Both the position numbers and the translations under genes were made by a program. Below are positions 1 through 11,146 of a DNA stretch of 64,000 bases, one piece after another (the stretch's first letter is position 1; every line of letters starts with the position of its first letter). Origin of the DNA: Arthonia radiata (Eukaryota > Ascomycota > Arthoniomycetes > Arthoniales > Arthoniaceae); assembly GCA_002989075.1 (NCBI GenBank), contig PSQN01000014.1, positions 1,116,001 to 1,180,000 of the forward strand, given 5' to 3'. Under the pieces are notes generated by a model, which searched no databases, was not told the DNA's origin, and saw only the letters and a list, made by a program, of their open reading frames with translations.

Positions 1-186
1 GAGAGTCAGGAGAAGGAAGGCTGCGCAAGAACTCAGGTCCTCATAGGCGGCGACAGTCTTGGGACTAAGTGTCTGCTTGACTATTGTGCTGTCTTGCTGT
101 GTACAGATCTTTCAACGATTATGAATCGAGAAGCAGTTGGATTCAAGAGCCATTGAATACAATGAAGAACGGCAGGGCTTGCGTAG

Positions 187-534
187 AGCCTTCAGTTCAT
201 TCCAGCCTCAAGTGCTGCAGATGCTCTTAGTTACCTACCACAGCTTTCACCAAAGGATGTTAGCAGCATCAAGGTGTTCAAATCAAGCTTGAAGCTCGCC
301 AGGGACGCCAAGCCTAGGGAACGGATGTCTCTCCGTGCAGTATCTAAATACGGGCCGCTCCTCAATGGCATTGATCGCTCATCGATCCGTCTGAAAAGCT
401 CACCTGTCCGTCATATGCAGATTCTGGGTACGCCGTCTTTTTCTAAGAAGCGCAATCTGCTCGATTGGTCAAACAAAAGCTTGATGGAATTGTTGGCGAT
501 CTGTGTTCAATTCTGGAGGCAGGATAGGACTTGA
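187..534 (+). CDS. possible terminal exon of an unknown protein (uncertain)
   Basis: I do not recognise this frame. It is open from a possible acceptor (a TAG ending at 186) to a TGA at 534, about 115 residues. It reads like soluble protein, with an early Ser/Leu/Pro stretch (LSYLPQLSPKD) and a basic middle. No start, upstream exon or domain can be tied to it, and the gene, if real, could begin outside the window. It could equally be chance open frame. The rest of 1-924 shows nothing I can support. Confidence 0.2.
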   Translation, partial: SLQFIPASSAADALSYLPQLSPKDVSSIKVFKSSLKLARDAKPRERMSLRAVSKYGPLLNGIDRSSIRLKSSPVRHMQILGTPSFSKKRNLLDWSNKSLMELLAICVQFWRQDRT

Positions 535-924
535 AGGGACAAGTTGATAATAGCCGTGTCTGCGGAACAGCCGTTGCAGACGTGTCGTGCTCATGAAGGC
601 GTGCTGTGCAGCGTCCATTGAGATCGACGTGCTGGTCTTCTGGTTAGTCGCCAAGTTGCAGCAGCTTGCAGACGGAAGTGAGCTTGCATCTTTGCTTTCT
701 GTGCGTGGTGGCAATGAGCCGTTCGAGTGAAGTTGAGAATTGTATTGCGGGTGGTGCTGGCCGATTATCTGTTTCGATGTCCAATGAGTGTTGGTGCTTC
801 TCATTCAGATTGATTGCTGGATCCTTGCCGGGAGTTGCCGCTGCCTTCAGGCTCCGCGAAACAGCATGGCGCGTGGCGACTCGAGATCCCGGTGTGCGTG
901 CAGAAGCACGAACGCCGCTGTTTC

Positions 925-1377
925 TCATTTGCCATCGCCTGAACCTCTATCAAGGGGACTTCTTGCGTCCTCGCCAGCTTTCAGCCTCTCCTCCTCACTC
1001 ATGCCTTCAGCAGTCCCTGTCACGCCTCGTGGGAAAGCGGGACTACCGCTGTACAGCTGATAGCTCTGGCCGCTAGCATCCGCTTCGATCTCCTGCGACA
1101 TGCTGATGGGACGATTGCCACGGAAGCGTTTGCGCATATCGACCCATCCCTTCTTGCAGTTTGCGTATGACTTTTGCAGTTGGATGCACTGTGTGGGGAG
1201 ATCGTCGCGAAGAGGCGGACGGAGGCAGTCGCCGGGCTTGTTGCGGTCTTTGAAGACGCAGTCGCTGTATTGGAGACAGTTGGCAAGTTCAGCGCCTGAC
1301 ATAGACATCGATTAGATTGGCTTCGAAAGGAGGCGTTAATGAGGAAGCTTACGGATGTCTTTGCATGAGGACGGCAT
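925..1377 (-). CDS. PET191: cytochrome c oxidase assembly factor PET191/COA5, two exons
   Basis: Twin-CX9C protein of the mitochondrial intermembrane space needed for assembly of cytochrome c oxidase. Exon 1 is 1377-1353 and exon 2 is 1295-925, giving 131 residues. The continuous frame starting at 1308 lacks the family N-terminus. Splicing a 25-base first exon restores the canonical beginning MPSSCKDIRAELANCLQ, with phase 1 on both sides. Visible cysteines: C5-x9-C15, then C21 and C32, then a second CX9C pair in CIQLQKSYANC, followed by the conserved WVDMRKRFRGN segment. The C-terminal tail is acidic and low-complexity. The gene diverges from the sterol esterase gene. Family assignment is firm; mitochondrial role is from family knowledge. 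Confidence 0.93.
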
Positions 1378-1703
1378 CGTGCTAGGATACTTCTAGGGCC
1401 AGACTATTTCGAAACTTTTAGTCTTCACCTATGTAATGTTCTCTCTAGATAGGCACTCAGAAAATCAATCGCATGTGTGCTGTTTGTGAATATTGCGAAA
1501 ATGTCATCTCTAATTCCTACCCTGGGCACAACCTGGCCGATATTGGCCTAGCGCAGACATCATGGTGCCGTCACATGCAAACAAGCAAGAGAAGCACATG
1601 CTCGCGTTCTGTCCATATATTCACAGAGCTCTCATCTTCTGCTTCTTTACGGAGTACCAGAGTATGAGTCGCCCTGATAGTCAATAAGCTCATTACGGGC
1701 GCC
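1378..1703. promoter_or_regulatory. divergent promoter region, PET191 / sterol esterase
   Basis: These 326 bases separate two start codons pointing away from each other, so they should hold both promoters. I see no clear TATA box or other named element. Confidence 0.4.
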
Positions 1704-3494
1704 ATGCAAGGCGTACCATTCCTTCGGCGCCTTGAACTTCGCGAATACCTAGCCGTCACTCTCTCTTTCATATTCCTAATCCTTGAGTCTATCGTCCGCA
1801 TCATCACCCTCGCCCTACCTATTCGACTGCTAAGATGGTTTCATGACCGCTCTCGAGCATTGTACAATGCCTTGAGCAGTCCGCAAAGTAAGAAAAACAG
1901 GGCACAACACAAGCCGGTCACAGACCCGATCGCTCAAGCACAGGACTTCGTTGACCTCTGCGACATCTTCGGTTTCTATGCCGAGGAGCATGTCGTGCAC
2001 ACAGAGGATGGTTACCTTCTTGGATTACACAGACTGGCATGGAGGCATGGCGAAGAAGATCAGCGCATTAATGGAGGCCCTGGCACCCTGCAGAAGAAGG
2101 TGGTCTATCTACATCATGGCCTGATGATGAACAGCGAAGTGTGGGTCTGCTTGACGGAAAAAGACAAGTCATTGCCATTCGTGCTAGTTGAAGCTGGCTA
2201 CGACGTGTGGCTGGGCAATAATCGCGGCAATAAGTACTCGAAGAAGTCAACTAAGAGCTCGCCGGATTCACACGAGTTCTGGAACTTCTCGATCGATCAA
2301 TTTGCTTTTCATGATATACCGGATAGTATCGAGTACATTCTTGACACCACTTCACAGGCTTCCTTATCATACGTTGGCTTCTCCCAGGGTACCGCTCAAG
2401 CGTTCGCAACATTGTCGATTCATCCAAAGCTCAACCAGAAGGTTGACGTCTTCATTGCGCTGGCACCTGCCATGTCGCCGCCAGGATTGGCCCATGGTAT
2501 CGTGGCGTCACTGATGAAGACGTCGCCAGAGGTGCTATATCTGGCGTTCGGTCGGCGTAGCATGCTGAGCTCTGCGACAATGTGGCAGGCTATCTTGTAT
2601 CCGCCCATCTTCGTTCGGTTCATAGATATGAGCTTGAAATTCCTCTTCGGGTGGAAGACTGAGAACATCTCTCAACAGCAAAAGCTTGCCGCCTACCCTC
2701 ACCTATACAGCTTTACGAGCACCAAATCCGTGGTGCATTGGTTCCAAATCATACGAAACGCAAGCTTCATCTTCTTCGACGACGAGGTACAGCGTCCGCT
2801 CAGCATCGGGGACGGCAGGCGGTACTACAAGGTGCCAAAGTTTCCGACACGCAACATTCGGACGCCTGTAGTGCTTGTCTACGGTGGATCAGACAGCTTG
2901 GTCAATATCGACGTGATGCTCAAAGAACTCCCGAAGCATACAGTAGCTCGCGAGGTACCGAAGTACGAGCACTTGGACTTCCTATGGGCAGCCGATGTCG
3001 ACAAGTTGGTCTTTCCTCATGTCTTCGATGCCCTCAACTTTCACGCCAGACCTGTCGGCTCCACGAAAGCTCTCGAGCCGAGAGCTCCGGTGCAACGCTT
3101 GCAATCAGCCAGCTCACCTTTGCCACCAATGTACACAACCGATGACGAGCGCTCTCCGTTTAGGCCGACACGAAAGATCGATGGGTACCGTTCCAACAGC
3201 CTCGACTCGCCCTCAAATGGCTCGGAATTTGTCACACCAAGCTCTGAAGAGATACCGCCGAGAATCGCTGAGTCGTCAGCGGCGCCGTCCTTTGCAGCGA
3301 TGGCATCTGTGCGAGACGAGAGTCCTTCGAGGTCCAGCATTAGATCTGTAGGCAGTTCAAGCGCCAAAGTGGGCTCTAGCGGCATCAGTATAGGGGCGCC
3401 GAAGGCTGCTGAGAGTGTCCTGAACCGCGAGTTTTCGACATCTGGCGAGCTTGAAGGGGCTGATAACAAGAGAAGGAAGGGCAAGCGAAGATGA
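1704..3494 (+). CDS. TGL1-like steryl ester hydrolase / acid-lipase-type alpha/beta hydrolase
   Basis: Single-exon, 596 residues. The layout is that of fungal sterol esterases (TGL1/YEH family): an N-terminal hydrophobic segment (about residues 14-45) for membrane or lipid-droplet anchoring, an AB-hydrolase lipase region opening near FVDLCDIFGFYAEEH with the oxyanion-type HHGLMMNSE, then a catalytic triad. Visible triad: Ser227 in GFSQG, Asp397 in GGSDSL and His423 in YEHLDF. The tail after about residue 450 is Ser/Pro-rich and probably disordered, ending in a basic KRRKGKRR. The start at 1704 is the first ATG before the hydrophobic segment. Likely role is hydrolysis of steryl esters at lipid droplets or membranes; the substrate is inferred from family. 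Confidence 0.85.
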   Translation: MQGVPFLRRLELREYLAVTLSFIFLILESIVRIITLALPIRLLRWFHDRSRALYNALSSPQSKKNRAQHKPVTDPIAQAQDFVDLCDIFGFYAEEHVVHTEDGYLLGLHRLAWRHGEEDQRINGGPGTLQKKVVYLHHGLMMNSEVWVCLTEKDKSLPFVLVEAGYDVWLGNNRGNKYSKKSTKSSPDSHEFWNFSIDQFAFHDIPDSIEYILDTTSQASLSYVGFSQGTAQAFATLSIHPKLNQKVDVFIALAPAMSPPGLAHGIVASLMKTSPEVLYLAFGRRSMLSSATMWQAILYPPIFVRFIDMSLKFLFGWKTENISQQQKLAAYPHLYSFTSTKSVVHWFQIIRNASFIFFDDEVQRPLSIGDGRRYYKVPKFPTRNIRTPVVLVYGGSDSLVNIDVMLKELPKHTVAREVPKYEHLDFLWAADVDKLVFPHVFDALNFHARPVGSTKALEPRAPVQRLQSASSPLPPMYTTDDERSPFRPTRKIDGYRSNSLDSPSNGSEFVTPSSEEIPPRIAESSAAPSFAAMASVRDESPSRSSIRSVGSSSAKVGSSGISIGAPKAAESVLNREFSTSGELEGADNKRRKGKRR

Positions 3495-3794
3495 GACTAG
3501 ATGACATTGGGAGGCTGTTTATCAAATTTGGTATCGTATTCATAGAAATTGCATGAGCTCGCGGCGATGTGCTGCTAGAGCCGGCGGGGGTCGTAGACGG
3601 ATTCTACCACCTCACAACCACCAAGTCTGTCAACATTGCGCTGCGGGACGTCTTGTATGCCTGGGTCGTCTGGACACCTAACACGCTGGGCATTTCTCTT
3701 AACCTAAGCCTCATGGACTGCTTTTCGCCTATTCCACATGTATCCACGTGAATCTGTACATCGCTGTGTCCGAGCGAGCAATATTCTCGTCTCA

Positions 3795-4111
3795 TCATGG
3801 ATCCTCAAAGCCTTCAAGTGCTTGCCGCGGTCGGTTCGGTACTGCAGAGCACGAAATGTCAGCATAGACTCCTACTAGATCCCGACCCTCCCTTCCCCAA
3901 CCATGAACGTACCCGGATATGTCATAGGAATCGGCGGTGGTGGTCTATAGCCATAATATCTCTTGATGGGAGGCGCGATCAGAATCAGTAAAGGACCTGA
4001 GCCTCCAATCCAGATCGAGTAGTAGATCGCCGGCTTTTCGTGTGCTGCCCATCGCATGTACTCCAGCGGCTGCCGCCAGAATTTGGGGAACGGGCCCTTG
4101 ATTGCGGGCAT
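3795..4111 (-). CDS. NADH:ubiquinone oxidoreductase 9.5 kDa subunit (complex I), two exons
   Basis: Accessory membrane-arm subunit of mitochondrial complex I. Exons 4111-3913 and 3841-3795 give 81 residues, the usual size. The start is MPAIKGPFPKFWRQPLEYMR, matching the family pattern of a short N-terminus, W-x-QP-x-x-YxRW and HEKPA, followed by one membrane segment (about residues 26-45) and PPIPMTYP. An intron with a GTACGT donor and a CTGAC branch splices MTYP onto VPNRPRQALEGFEDP. That matches the family tail better than reading through the donor to a stop at 3875. The gene converges with the sterol esterase and diverges from WBP1. The open frame also extends upstream of 4111, but that extension lacks family character. 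Confidence 0.88.
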
Positions 4112-4393
4112 GGCGGAGGTGGAGATCGTCGGAAGGGGCAGTCTCAAACAGACGGTGCGGGTTCCGGGCTCGTGCGCATTCACAAGAACCTGTGTTACGC
4201 CCTTGTGATGGGCTATAGGTGGTGCATAAGCAGTTTGGGGATTGGCTGGAGCTTGCGGGAGGGCTCACGTTTTCCACGAGGTTGTTGTCAATGATCAGAG
4301 TTAGGGCTAGCCTTACAGTCTTGGCATCAATGCAGCGCAGACAACGTGAGACCTGAGCTGTAGAGACCTTGAAGTCCACCAAGCCGCGGTAAA
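4112..4393. promoter_or_regulatory. divergent promoter region, complex I subunit / WBP1
   Basis: About 280 bases lie between two start codons on opposite strands and so must carry both promoters. No named element is clear to me. Confidence 0.35.
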
Positions 4394-5930
4394 ATGCGCT
4401 GGGAATATCTGTCATGGCTGCTACTGGCCCTGTTCGGGTTGGTGCAAGCCATAAGCTCCAGCGGGAGCCGGTTACTAGTGGTGATCGATGAGGACGACAG
4501 CAAGGGCAAGTACTCGAAGTTCTTCTCGGACCTTGAAGGTATATCAAACCTACAGACGTTCTAGCAACATGAGACTTAACAAAAAGCAGGACGAGGCTTC
4601 CAAACCACCTTCGCAACCCCAAAGTCCTCTCCACGCATCTTCCATCTCGGCACCCGAGCCTACGACCACCTACTTATCCTCCCCTCAAAACTGAAATCAC
4701 TGGGTCCCACACTCACGCCTCAGACCCTCCTCGACTTCCAGAAAGAAGAGGGCAACATCCTCCTCGCACTCTCCTCCGCCACCTCGACACCGACCTCCCT
4801 CAACTCTCTCCTCCTCGAACTCGACATCCAGCTCCCGCCCGACCGCGACGCAGTCGTAGTCGACCACTTCAACTACGATGCCCAAGCCGCCGGCGACCAG
4901 CATGATGTACTCCTCTTACCACACCCCGAGCCGCGAAGAAAAGATGTGAAGAGCTACTTCTCTGGCGACGGTCTCCTCGCCTTCCCGCATACCGTCGGAC
5001 AAGTCCTGGGCAACGCCAGCCCATTGGTCGCGCCCATCTTGTCTGCGCCAAGCACAGCGTACAGCTACAACCCTAAAGACGAAGCTGATGCCGTCGAAGA
5101 GCCCTTCGCGACCGGCAGCCAGCTGAGTCTTGTCTCAGCCATGCAGGCACGGAATTCCGCAAGATTTACGGTGTTGGGTAGCGCAGAGGCGCTTGAGGAT
5201 GCCTGGTTCGATGCTAGCGTCAAGCTTGGTGAGGGCAAGAAGGAGAAGACAGCGAATAGGGATTTCGCCAAGAGGTTGAGCGCATGGGCGTTCAAGGAGC
5301 TGGGTGTGCTGAAGGTAGGGAAATTGCAGCATTATTTGAATGAGCCGGTGACAGCGGGTAAGGGCGTGAAGGTCAATGATAGTAGTGTTACGATTGCGGA
5401 GGTGAACCCGAAGATGTATAGGATTAAGAACGACGTGGTGGGTGCCTCACCCCTCCTCCGCGGAAGAGAAAGAGCAAGCTAACGTGAGGCAGACCTACTC
5501 AGTCGAGCTTTCCGAGTATACTTACGATCGCTACGCCCCATTTAATCTGCCCGCAGGCGACGCGCTTCAGCTAGAGTTCACTATGCTTAACGCCTACCAC
5601 CGCCTCTCACTTCAGCCTTCGCTCTATCAGCCCAATCCACAGAACTCCACAATCTTTACTGCGAGCTTCAAGGTGCCAGACCAGCATGGCATCTTCAACT
5701 TCAGACTGAACTATAAGCGGCCATTCATGACATACGTGGATGAGAAGCGGACCGTGACTGTCAGGCATTTCGCGCACGACGAGTATCCGCGAAGCTTTGC
5801 AATTAGCGGAGCGTATGTGTGGATACTGGGTTTGGGCGTAACGATCACGGGATGGACCTGGTTTGTGGCTATCTGGCTGTGGTGCAGCCCGCCTGAGAAC
5901 CAGTCGGCTAAGATCAAGAAGGAGAGGTGA
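4394..5930 (+). CDS. WBP1: oligosaccharyltransferase subunit WBP1/OST48, three exons
   Basis: Essential non-catalytic subunit of the ER oligosaccharyltransferase that transfers the lipid-linked glycan to Asn in nascent proteins. Exons 4394-4538, 4590-5437 and 5493-5930 encode 476 residues; phases agree at both junctions, and the second intron has a CTAAC branch 8 bases before its AG. A signal peptide (LSWLLLALFGLVQA) precedes LLVVIDEDDSKGKYSKFF, a typical WBP1 opening. Family segments include GRGFQTTFA, LLLPHPEPRRKDVK and, across intron 2, TYSVELSEYTYDRYAPF. A C-terminal membrane helix (about residues 435-460) is followed by a lysine-rich cytosolic tail ending KIKKER, fitting ER retention. 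Not seen as one open frame because the introns carry stops. Confidence 0.93.
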
Positions 5931-6265
5931 CGACAGGCATGGAATCATTCAAGATTGAAAACATGTATCAATTAGCATTGAAGGTGGCTCTTGTCAAGCC
6001 CAGTACTCTAAGCGGTCTTCGAATGATATCGCGAAGAGGTAAAGCTGAATGGTGGCGCTTGCAATATGCTTCATGGCTGGCCTGCCGATATTCGCGAAAC
6101 ATGTTGTTAGTAGTTATTGACAAGCTTGTTGGTGTGCCTGCAGCTCAAGAGAGACGTTGTGGGCGGGCGACACCCTTCAACAGCGCTTGTCGTCTCCGTG
6201 CTTGCGAGGTTGATGCTTGAGTTCGCGTCATGATACTGCGCGGTGGTGAGATCTATTGAGTTTGT

Positions 6266-8628
6266 TCAGGGCTGCCTCGGCGTCAAGAACATCGGATTGC
6301 CACCAACGATCTGTGCTGACTCTTCTTCGTCAGCATCCGGAGACTCTGGCGGCAGCTCTTCATGGAGCCGCTTGCTTTTGCCCTTGCGACGTGCCTCGAG
6401 CTCTTCAACCTCATTCCTGTCATCCAGGTCTTCCGGCTCTTCCATGTCTGCATCGAACTCTTCCCCCCGCCGGGCTGCCATCTCCTCGCCTTGTTCTTCG
6501 TCCACATCAAGCTTGACTTCTTCCTCTTCACTGACGCTGCGTGAAGCTCGCGAACCCTCCGCAGACTCAATTGCATTCCTGCGCTTACGAGGCGGCGGCG
6601 CCTCTTCGTCAACGACCTCGATCTCATCTTCCTCCACCGGGGAACGATCAGGCGGTTCCTCAAACCTCAGGCGCTTCTTCACAGGCTGGCGACTCGGCAG
6701 CACCTGCTCAGGCGTCTCAGTCTCACTCCCCTTCGTGTCCCTGAACACGCTTCCGACTCGCTCTGCAATCACAGTCGCAGCGGCACTCTCTCCAAACTCG
6801 ACTGAGTTGGGCCCCATCAAACCTGGCGTTGCGCCTCTTTCGAGCTTCTCCACCTTGCGCTCTTCAATCTTCCACGGCAGCTCCATCCCACTCACCTCAG
6901 CGCAGAGCAGATACCGCAGCTCCAAACGCCCTTTGATGAGCTTCACACCGCTCTGCTTGCCGAAGACGCCCTCAGTACCTCCGTGCGCACGCTGCACCAC
7001 GCTTGCCGCTTTCTCGTTGTCAAGCGTCAATTTGTTCCTGTTGAGGTCATCCACGTACGCCTTCAATTCCTCCTTGATGCGCGTGAGCACCGCTTCGAAG
7101 TCTCGCCGGCTCTTAGCACTGAGAGGGAACCAGCTCGTGAACCCTTCGATACCCGAATGGCCCAGGTAGCTCTCACCGCCGCGCCCAAGCGAGCTGTAGA
7201 TACTCCAGCCGCCGTCAAGCTGCGGGTGCCCGGACGTGAGCTTGATGATGTACTGCCCGAACCAGTGCCGGAAGAGCGTCACTGCCATCCAGCCCAGGAT
7301 ATCTTTGTTGTAGCTCGTAGCTCGCGTGCTGGTGCCAGTGTTGCGGATGGTATGACTGCCGGGCCCGACACTGCGCCCAGCCAGACGAGCGTCAGCCGCG
7401 CCGTTCGCACCCAGCACGAGACCGGGCAGCGGTATCCCGGTGGAAGTCTGCAAAGAGGCGCCTAATTGTGCGATCGCCTCTCCAACCGTCTGCGTACGCG
7501 CCGCCGTGCTCTGACCCGTGCCTGCTCTCGAGAAGAACGTAGGATAATACCCCATCAGCCGCATGTTCGTCGCTCGCTTCAGGTGCTCAACCTCCGCCAC
7601 CTTCCGCTGCACCAGCGTACGAATCTCAGGGCGGAGCTCCGTAATAATATTATGCGCCCTCGCCGCGTCCTCCTCCGAGACCTCCAGCTCACGTCGATCC
7701 TTCTCATCATCGACGATCACATCCATGCTCCTCGGATCCGGCAAGCCGTGCGAATGCGTATAATCCAGATCCGCATTCAACCCCCCAGCGCCACCAGCAG
7801 GATACATCGCATCCACCCTACTCGCCTGATACATCAGCCTCGGCCAGCGCCCCACCAGATGACACACAGCCTCCCTGAACACGAGCTCCGACTGCACGCG
7901 CATCGCCAGATCCGCCCAGCGCCACGGCGCCGCCGCGATGGATATCCATAGAACCTGCCCCTGCTTGATGAGCGCGTTGTCGATCTGGTGCGTGACGACG
8001 CGCATGCAGTCGAGGTAGTCGGCAACGGCGCAGATGCCGGAGATGTCGTCGACGAGCGAGGCGAGGTCGACGCTGCCGGAGTGTGCGTCCGCCGCTGTGA
8101 AGACCATGGGCGTCTGGTGCATGGCGCGTAGTACATTGTCCCAATACGAGTGCAGCTTGTTGGCCTCGAGGCCGGCGGTGAATGCTGTGCTGAAATTGGT
8201 GGAGGAGCGACCGGTGGGGCGGCCGCGGTGGTCGAGGCGCTGGGGGTGTATTAGCTATGCTAGTGTGGTGAGGAGTTTGGGGTGGAGCATGCAAGGTGAA
8301 AAAGTGGGATACTTACGCGGAGTTTGAGGCCGCCGACTTCGGTGTTCCAGAAGGATGAGGGGAGGCCTCGGTCGCGGCATTCGTCTGGTGAGACGTATTC
8401 GACGCGGTAGAGGGTGGTGACGCCTTTGCGCTTTGCTTCTGCGGTGAGCTTCGCGCCGTCTTCTGGGTTCAGCATCGCATTCAGCCGTGGGGAGTACGTT
8501 TTTAGCGTGCGGGAGTGAAGCTGGTATGATTGCCCGGGCGTGATGATGAGTTGCACGTCTCCATCGAAGAAGTTTGGGAACTCATCGCCGTCTTGACTTG
8601 CAGGGAGGTTACCGTATCTTGAAGTCAT
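6266..8628 (-). CDS. BTB-like domain nuclear protein, function unknown, two exons
   Basis: Exons 8628-8317 and 8239-6266 give 761 residues (phase 0 junction, GTAAGT donor). The start at 8628 is the first in-frame ATG; the open frame runs ten codons further up without one. Residues about 15-100 have a BTB/POZ-like look (DVQLIITPG-x-SYQLHSRTLK and YSPRLNAML). The middle is helical and well ordered in composition. The last 200 residues are strongly acidic, with a PPPRKRRN cluster that could act as a nuclear localisation signal. This architecture is common in fungal hypothetical proteins. I do not know the partner or role. It converges with WBP1. Confidence 0.75.
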
Positions 8629-9879
8629 GGTAGAGCCGTAGTTGCTGTCATGTGTCAACGGCGATAGGATGAATGGGCCGACGATGGAGCTGGAAGGTTA
8701 GGATACGCAGGTGCGATGTCATTCGAAATAGTGATGAATTTGGGTAGCCGCGTTGCAAAGATGCGCAGACGAGATGCTTGAAAGTTTTTGGTGAAGTGAT
8801 AAGAAGGTCGAGGGATGAAAGCCAGTACGGACAGCAAGAGAGCCGCCAGCGAGATGATGATGATTGCATGTGCGAGTGGAGCATTCAGAGACGAATTTCA
8901 AGAAGAGGATTCTGAAGCATAAGCTAAAGTGGTAGGGAAGCACGTGTCTACATTGGTACCGAAACGGATGGGTTGGCTGACCCGAAGCATTCGAGAAGAA
9001 GCGCAGACTGTTCGAGTGCTTGAAATAAGAAAGAAATAGATTCCCGTTGGTTCGAGGTCACTCGAGACAGATCCGTTAGGTACAGCCGCAGCTCGACATG
9101 ACACAACATCAGCCTTTATGCTGAAGACTGGTCCTGATGTGGCACTTGGCACTCGCCATAAGTGATCTTGTTGATATCCGTCTTCACGGCCGCTGCACCC
9201 AGTCTTGAGAACCGCATCCTGAGGCAAGTCTCGACACACCTCGGAAGAGCAAAAAGCAGTTTCCTATGAGAGATGAGTATTGTGCGTGTGCGTCAAACAG
9301 TCTCCTTCGATTCTTGGGTATGATTGCGCGAGTCTCGCGAGGGCCGGGATCACAAGCCTTGCGCCCTGCATCTTCTAATGCGCTGCTTGCCCATCTCACC
9401 GCTCGTCCTGCACTCCGTGTCTCACATCAAATTCAATCGAGGGGCAGATCATTTGAAAGCCATCCTTCTGGGGACCTACAGTCTGCGCCTTTGTGCCCTG
9501 GGGCCCGCGAGGTATTGTCTTCCTTTCCTGTGGAGTATGCTGTCTGTTGATGACACATGTCTTGCCATTCGAAATGTTGGTGACTGTGAATGCTGTCGTA
9601 TGGGTCGTCGCTCAGATCGACTACGGTGGTGACGATTGTCTGTGGGGAAGAATGAAGCAAGACCAGATTGAAGTCAAGTTCTGATGGACTGCTCCATGTC
9701 GGAACATCGGACGATTGGTGGCCGAGATGACGTCCCAATGGTGCTCGATTTTGAATAGGCAGGTCGATGAAGAAGACGCTTGAAATGTTCAATCGTGCCC
9801 CTCTGCACGCCTTTCGACAGTCTTGATACTCTACCTTCCACGATCAACCATTGCAAGCAAACGAATTTCGACCACAAAC
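8629..9879. promoter_or_regulatory. divergent intergenic region
   Basis: About 1.25 kb between divergent genes. Short open frames occur on both strands but none has a start, composition or splice context that supports a gene. It presumably holds two promoters; no motif is certain. Confidence 0.3.
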
Positions 9880-11146
9880 ATGTCGTCCCCCAAGACCATC
9901 CGCTGGGGCATCCTAGGTACGCTTTACCCCCCCTCCCCCCCATCACCCCATTCCACCACTAACACCCACCCCAGCCACCGGCGGCATAGCCGGCGCCTTC
10001 GCCCGCGACCTCACCGTTGACCCCACCACCCGCTCCGTCACCCACCTCCGCCACGAAATTGTCGCAGCCGCCTCCTCGTCCTCCAAGTCCCGCGCGGAGG
10101 ACTTCCTGAAAAACGACGTCCACGCTCCCTCCACCGCAAAAGCCTACGGCTCCTACGAAGAATTCGTGAAAGACCCCAACATCGACATCATCTACATCGC
10201 CACGCCCCACTCCCACCACTACCAGAACGCCATGCTCTGCCTGAACGCAGGCAAGAATGTATTGTGCGAGAAGAGCTTCACTGTTAATGCCGCGCAGACG
10301 GCGAAGCTGATTGAGACGGCGAAGAGCAAAGGCTTGATATTGATAGAGGCGGTGTGGACCCGATACTTCCCCCTCTCCATCTACATCCGCAAGCAGATCA
10401 CGAGCGGACGGTTGGGGACGGTGCACCGCACCTCCGCCGACCTCTCCGTGAATGCGGATCCCTACGAGGCGTACAACAAAACCGGGAACAAGCACCGCAT
10501 GGTGAACCCGGAATTGGCAGGGGGCGCGCTGTTGGATCTGGGCATCTACGCGCTGACGTGGTGTTTCCAAACACTCTATACCACACAGGACGCAACAGAG
10601 CGGAAGAAACCAACAGTCCAGGCGACAGTGAAGAAATATGAGCCCACGGGCGTGGACGAGAGCGTGGGCATGCTTCTTACCTTCCCGCGACCCCAGGAGA
10701 GAGGCGGGGATATGCAGGGGATAGCCACGACGAGTATGGTCGTGCGGACGGATCCTGATCTCAAAGGCTCAGCCGGTCCAGCGGTGCGCATCTACGGTAG
10801 TAAAGGGGAAGCGACTGTGTTCTTCCCTACGTTCCGGCCCACGCGGACGAAGGTGGTGTTGTATGATGGGACGGCCGAAGAGAAGGAGTGGCCGCAGCCG
10901 GGGCCGGGGAAGGGGTCAGGTTTTTACAATGGGTTTGGGAGTATGAATGCTGAAGGTGAGGGGCATGGGATGTTTTGGGAGGCGGATGAGGCGGGGAACG
11001 CGCTGTTGGAGGGGCGGAAGGAGGGGAAGTATTTGGGGTGGGAGGAGAGTCTGACGATTATGGAGACGATGGATGAGGTTAGGAGGCAGGGGGGCGTGCG
11101 GTTTCCGGAGAAGATTGAGAGTGTGGAGTATCCGGTTGCTTTGTAG
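9880..11146 (+). CDS. Gfo/Idh/MocA-family dehydrogenase, D-xylose 1-dehydrogenase / dihydrodiol dehydrogenase type
   Basis: NAD(P)-dependent oxidoreductase acting on sugars or diols. Exons 9880-9916 and 9975-11146 give 402 residues (phase 1 junction). The intron interrupts the Rossmann glycine motif: splicing yields IRWGILATGGIAGAFARDL, the expected GxxxxGxxA nucleotide-binding start. Further family marks are IDIIYIATPHSHH, NVLCEKSFTVN (the EKP-like loop, here EKS), AVWTRYFPL and the GGALLDLGIYAL motif of the catalytic domain. Fungal relatives are annotated as D-xylose 1-dehydrogenase (NADP+) or trans-1,2-dihydrodiol dehydrogenase; the sequence alone does not choose the substrate. There is no targeting signal, so it is probably cytosolic. 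Confidence 0.88.

Noticed and set aside
3875-4183. 102-residue reverse frame as the complete complex I subunit
   Set aside because: Its first 24 codons and last residues are not family-like; the spliced 81-residue model with start 4111 and stop 3795 fits the family at both ends.
6243-7169. 308-residue forward frame rich in Ser
   Set aside because: It is the antisense of the acidic C-terminal part of the BTB-like gene, and Ser runs arise from reading the opposite strand.
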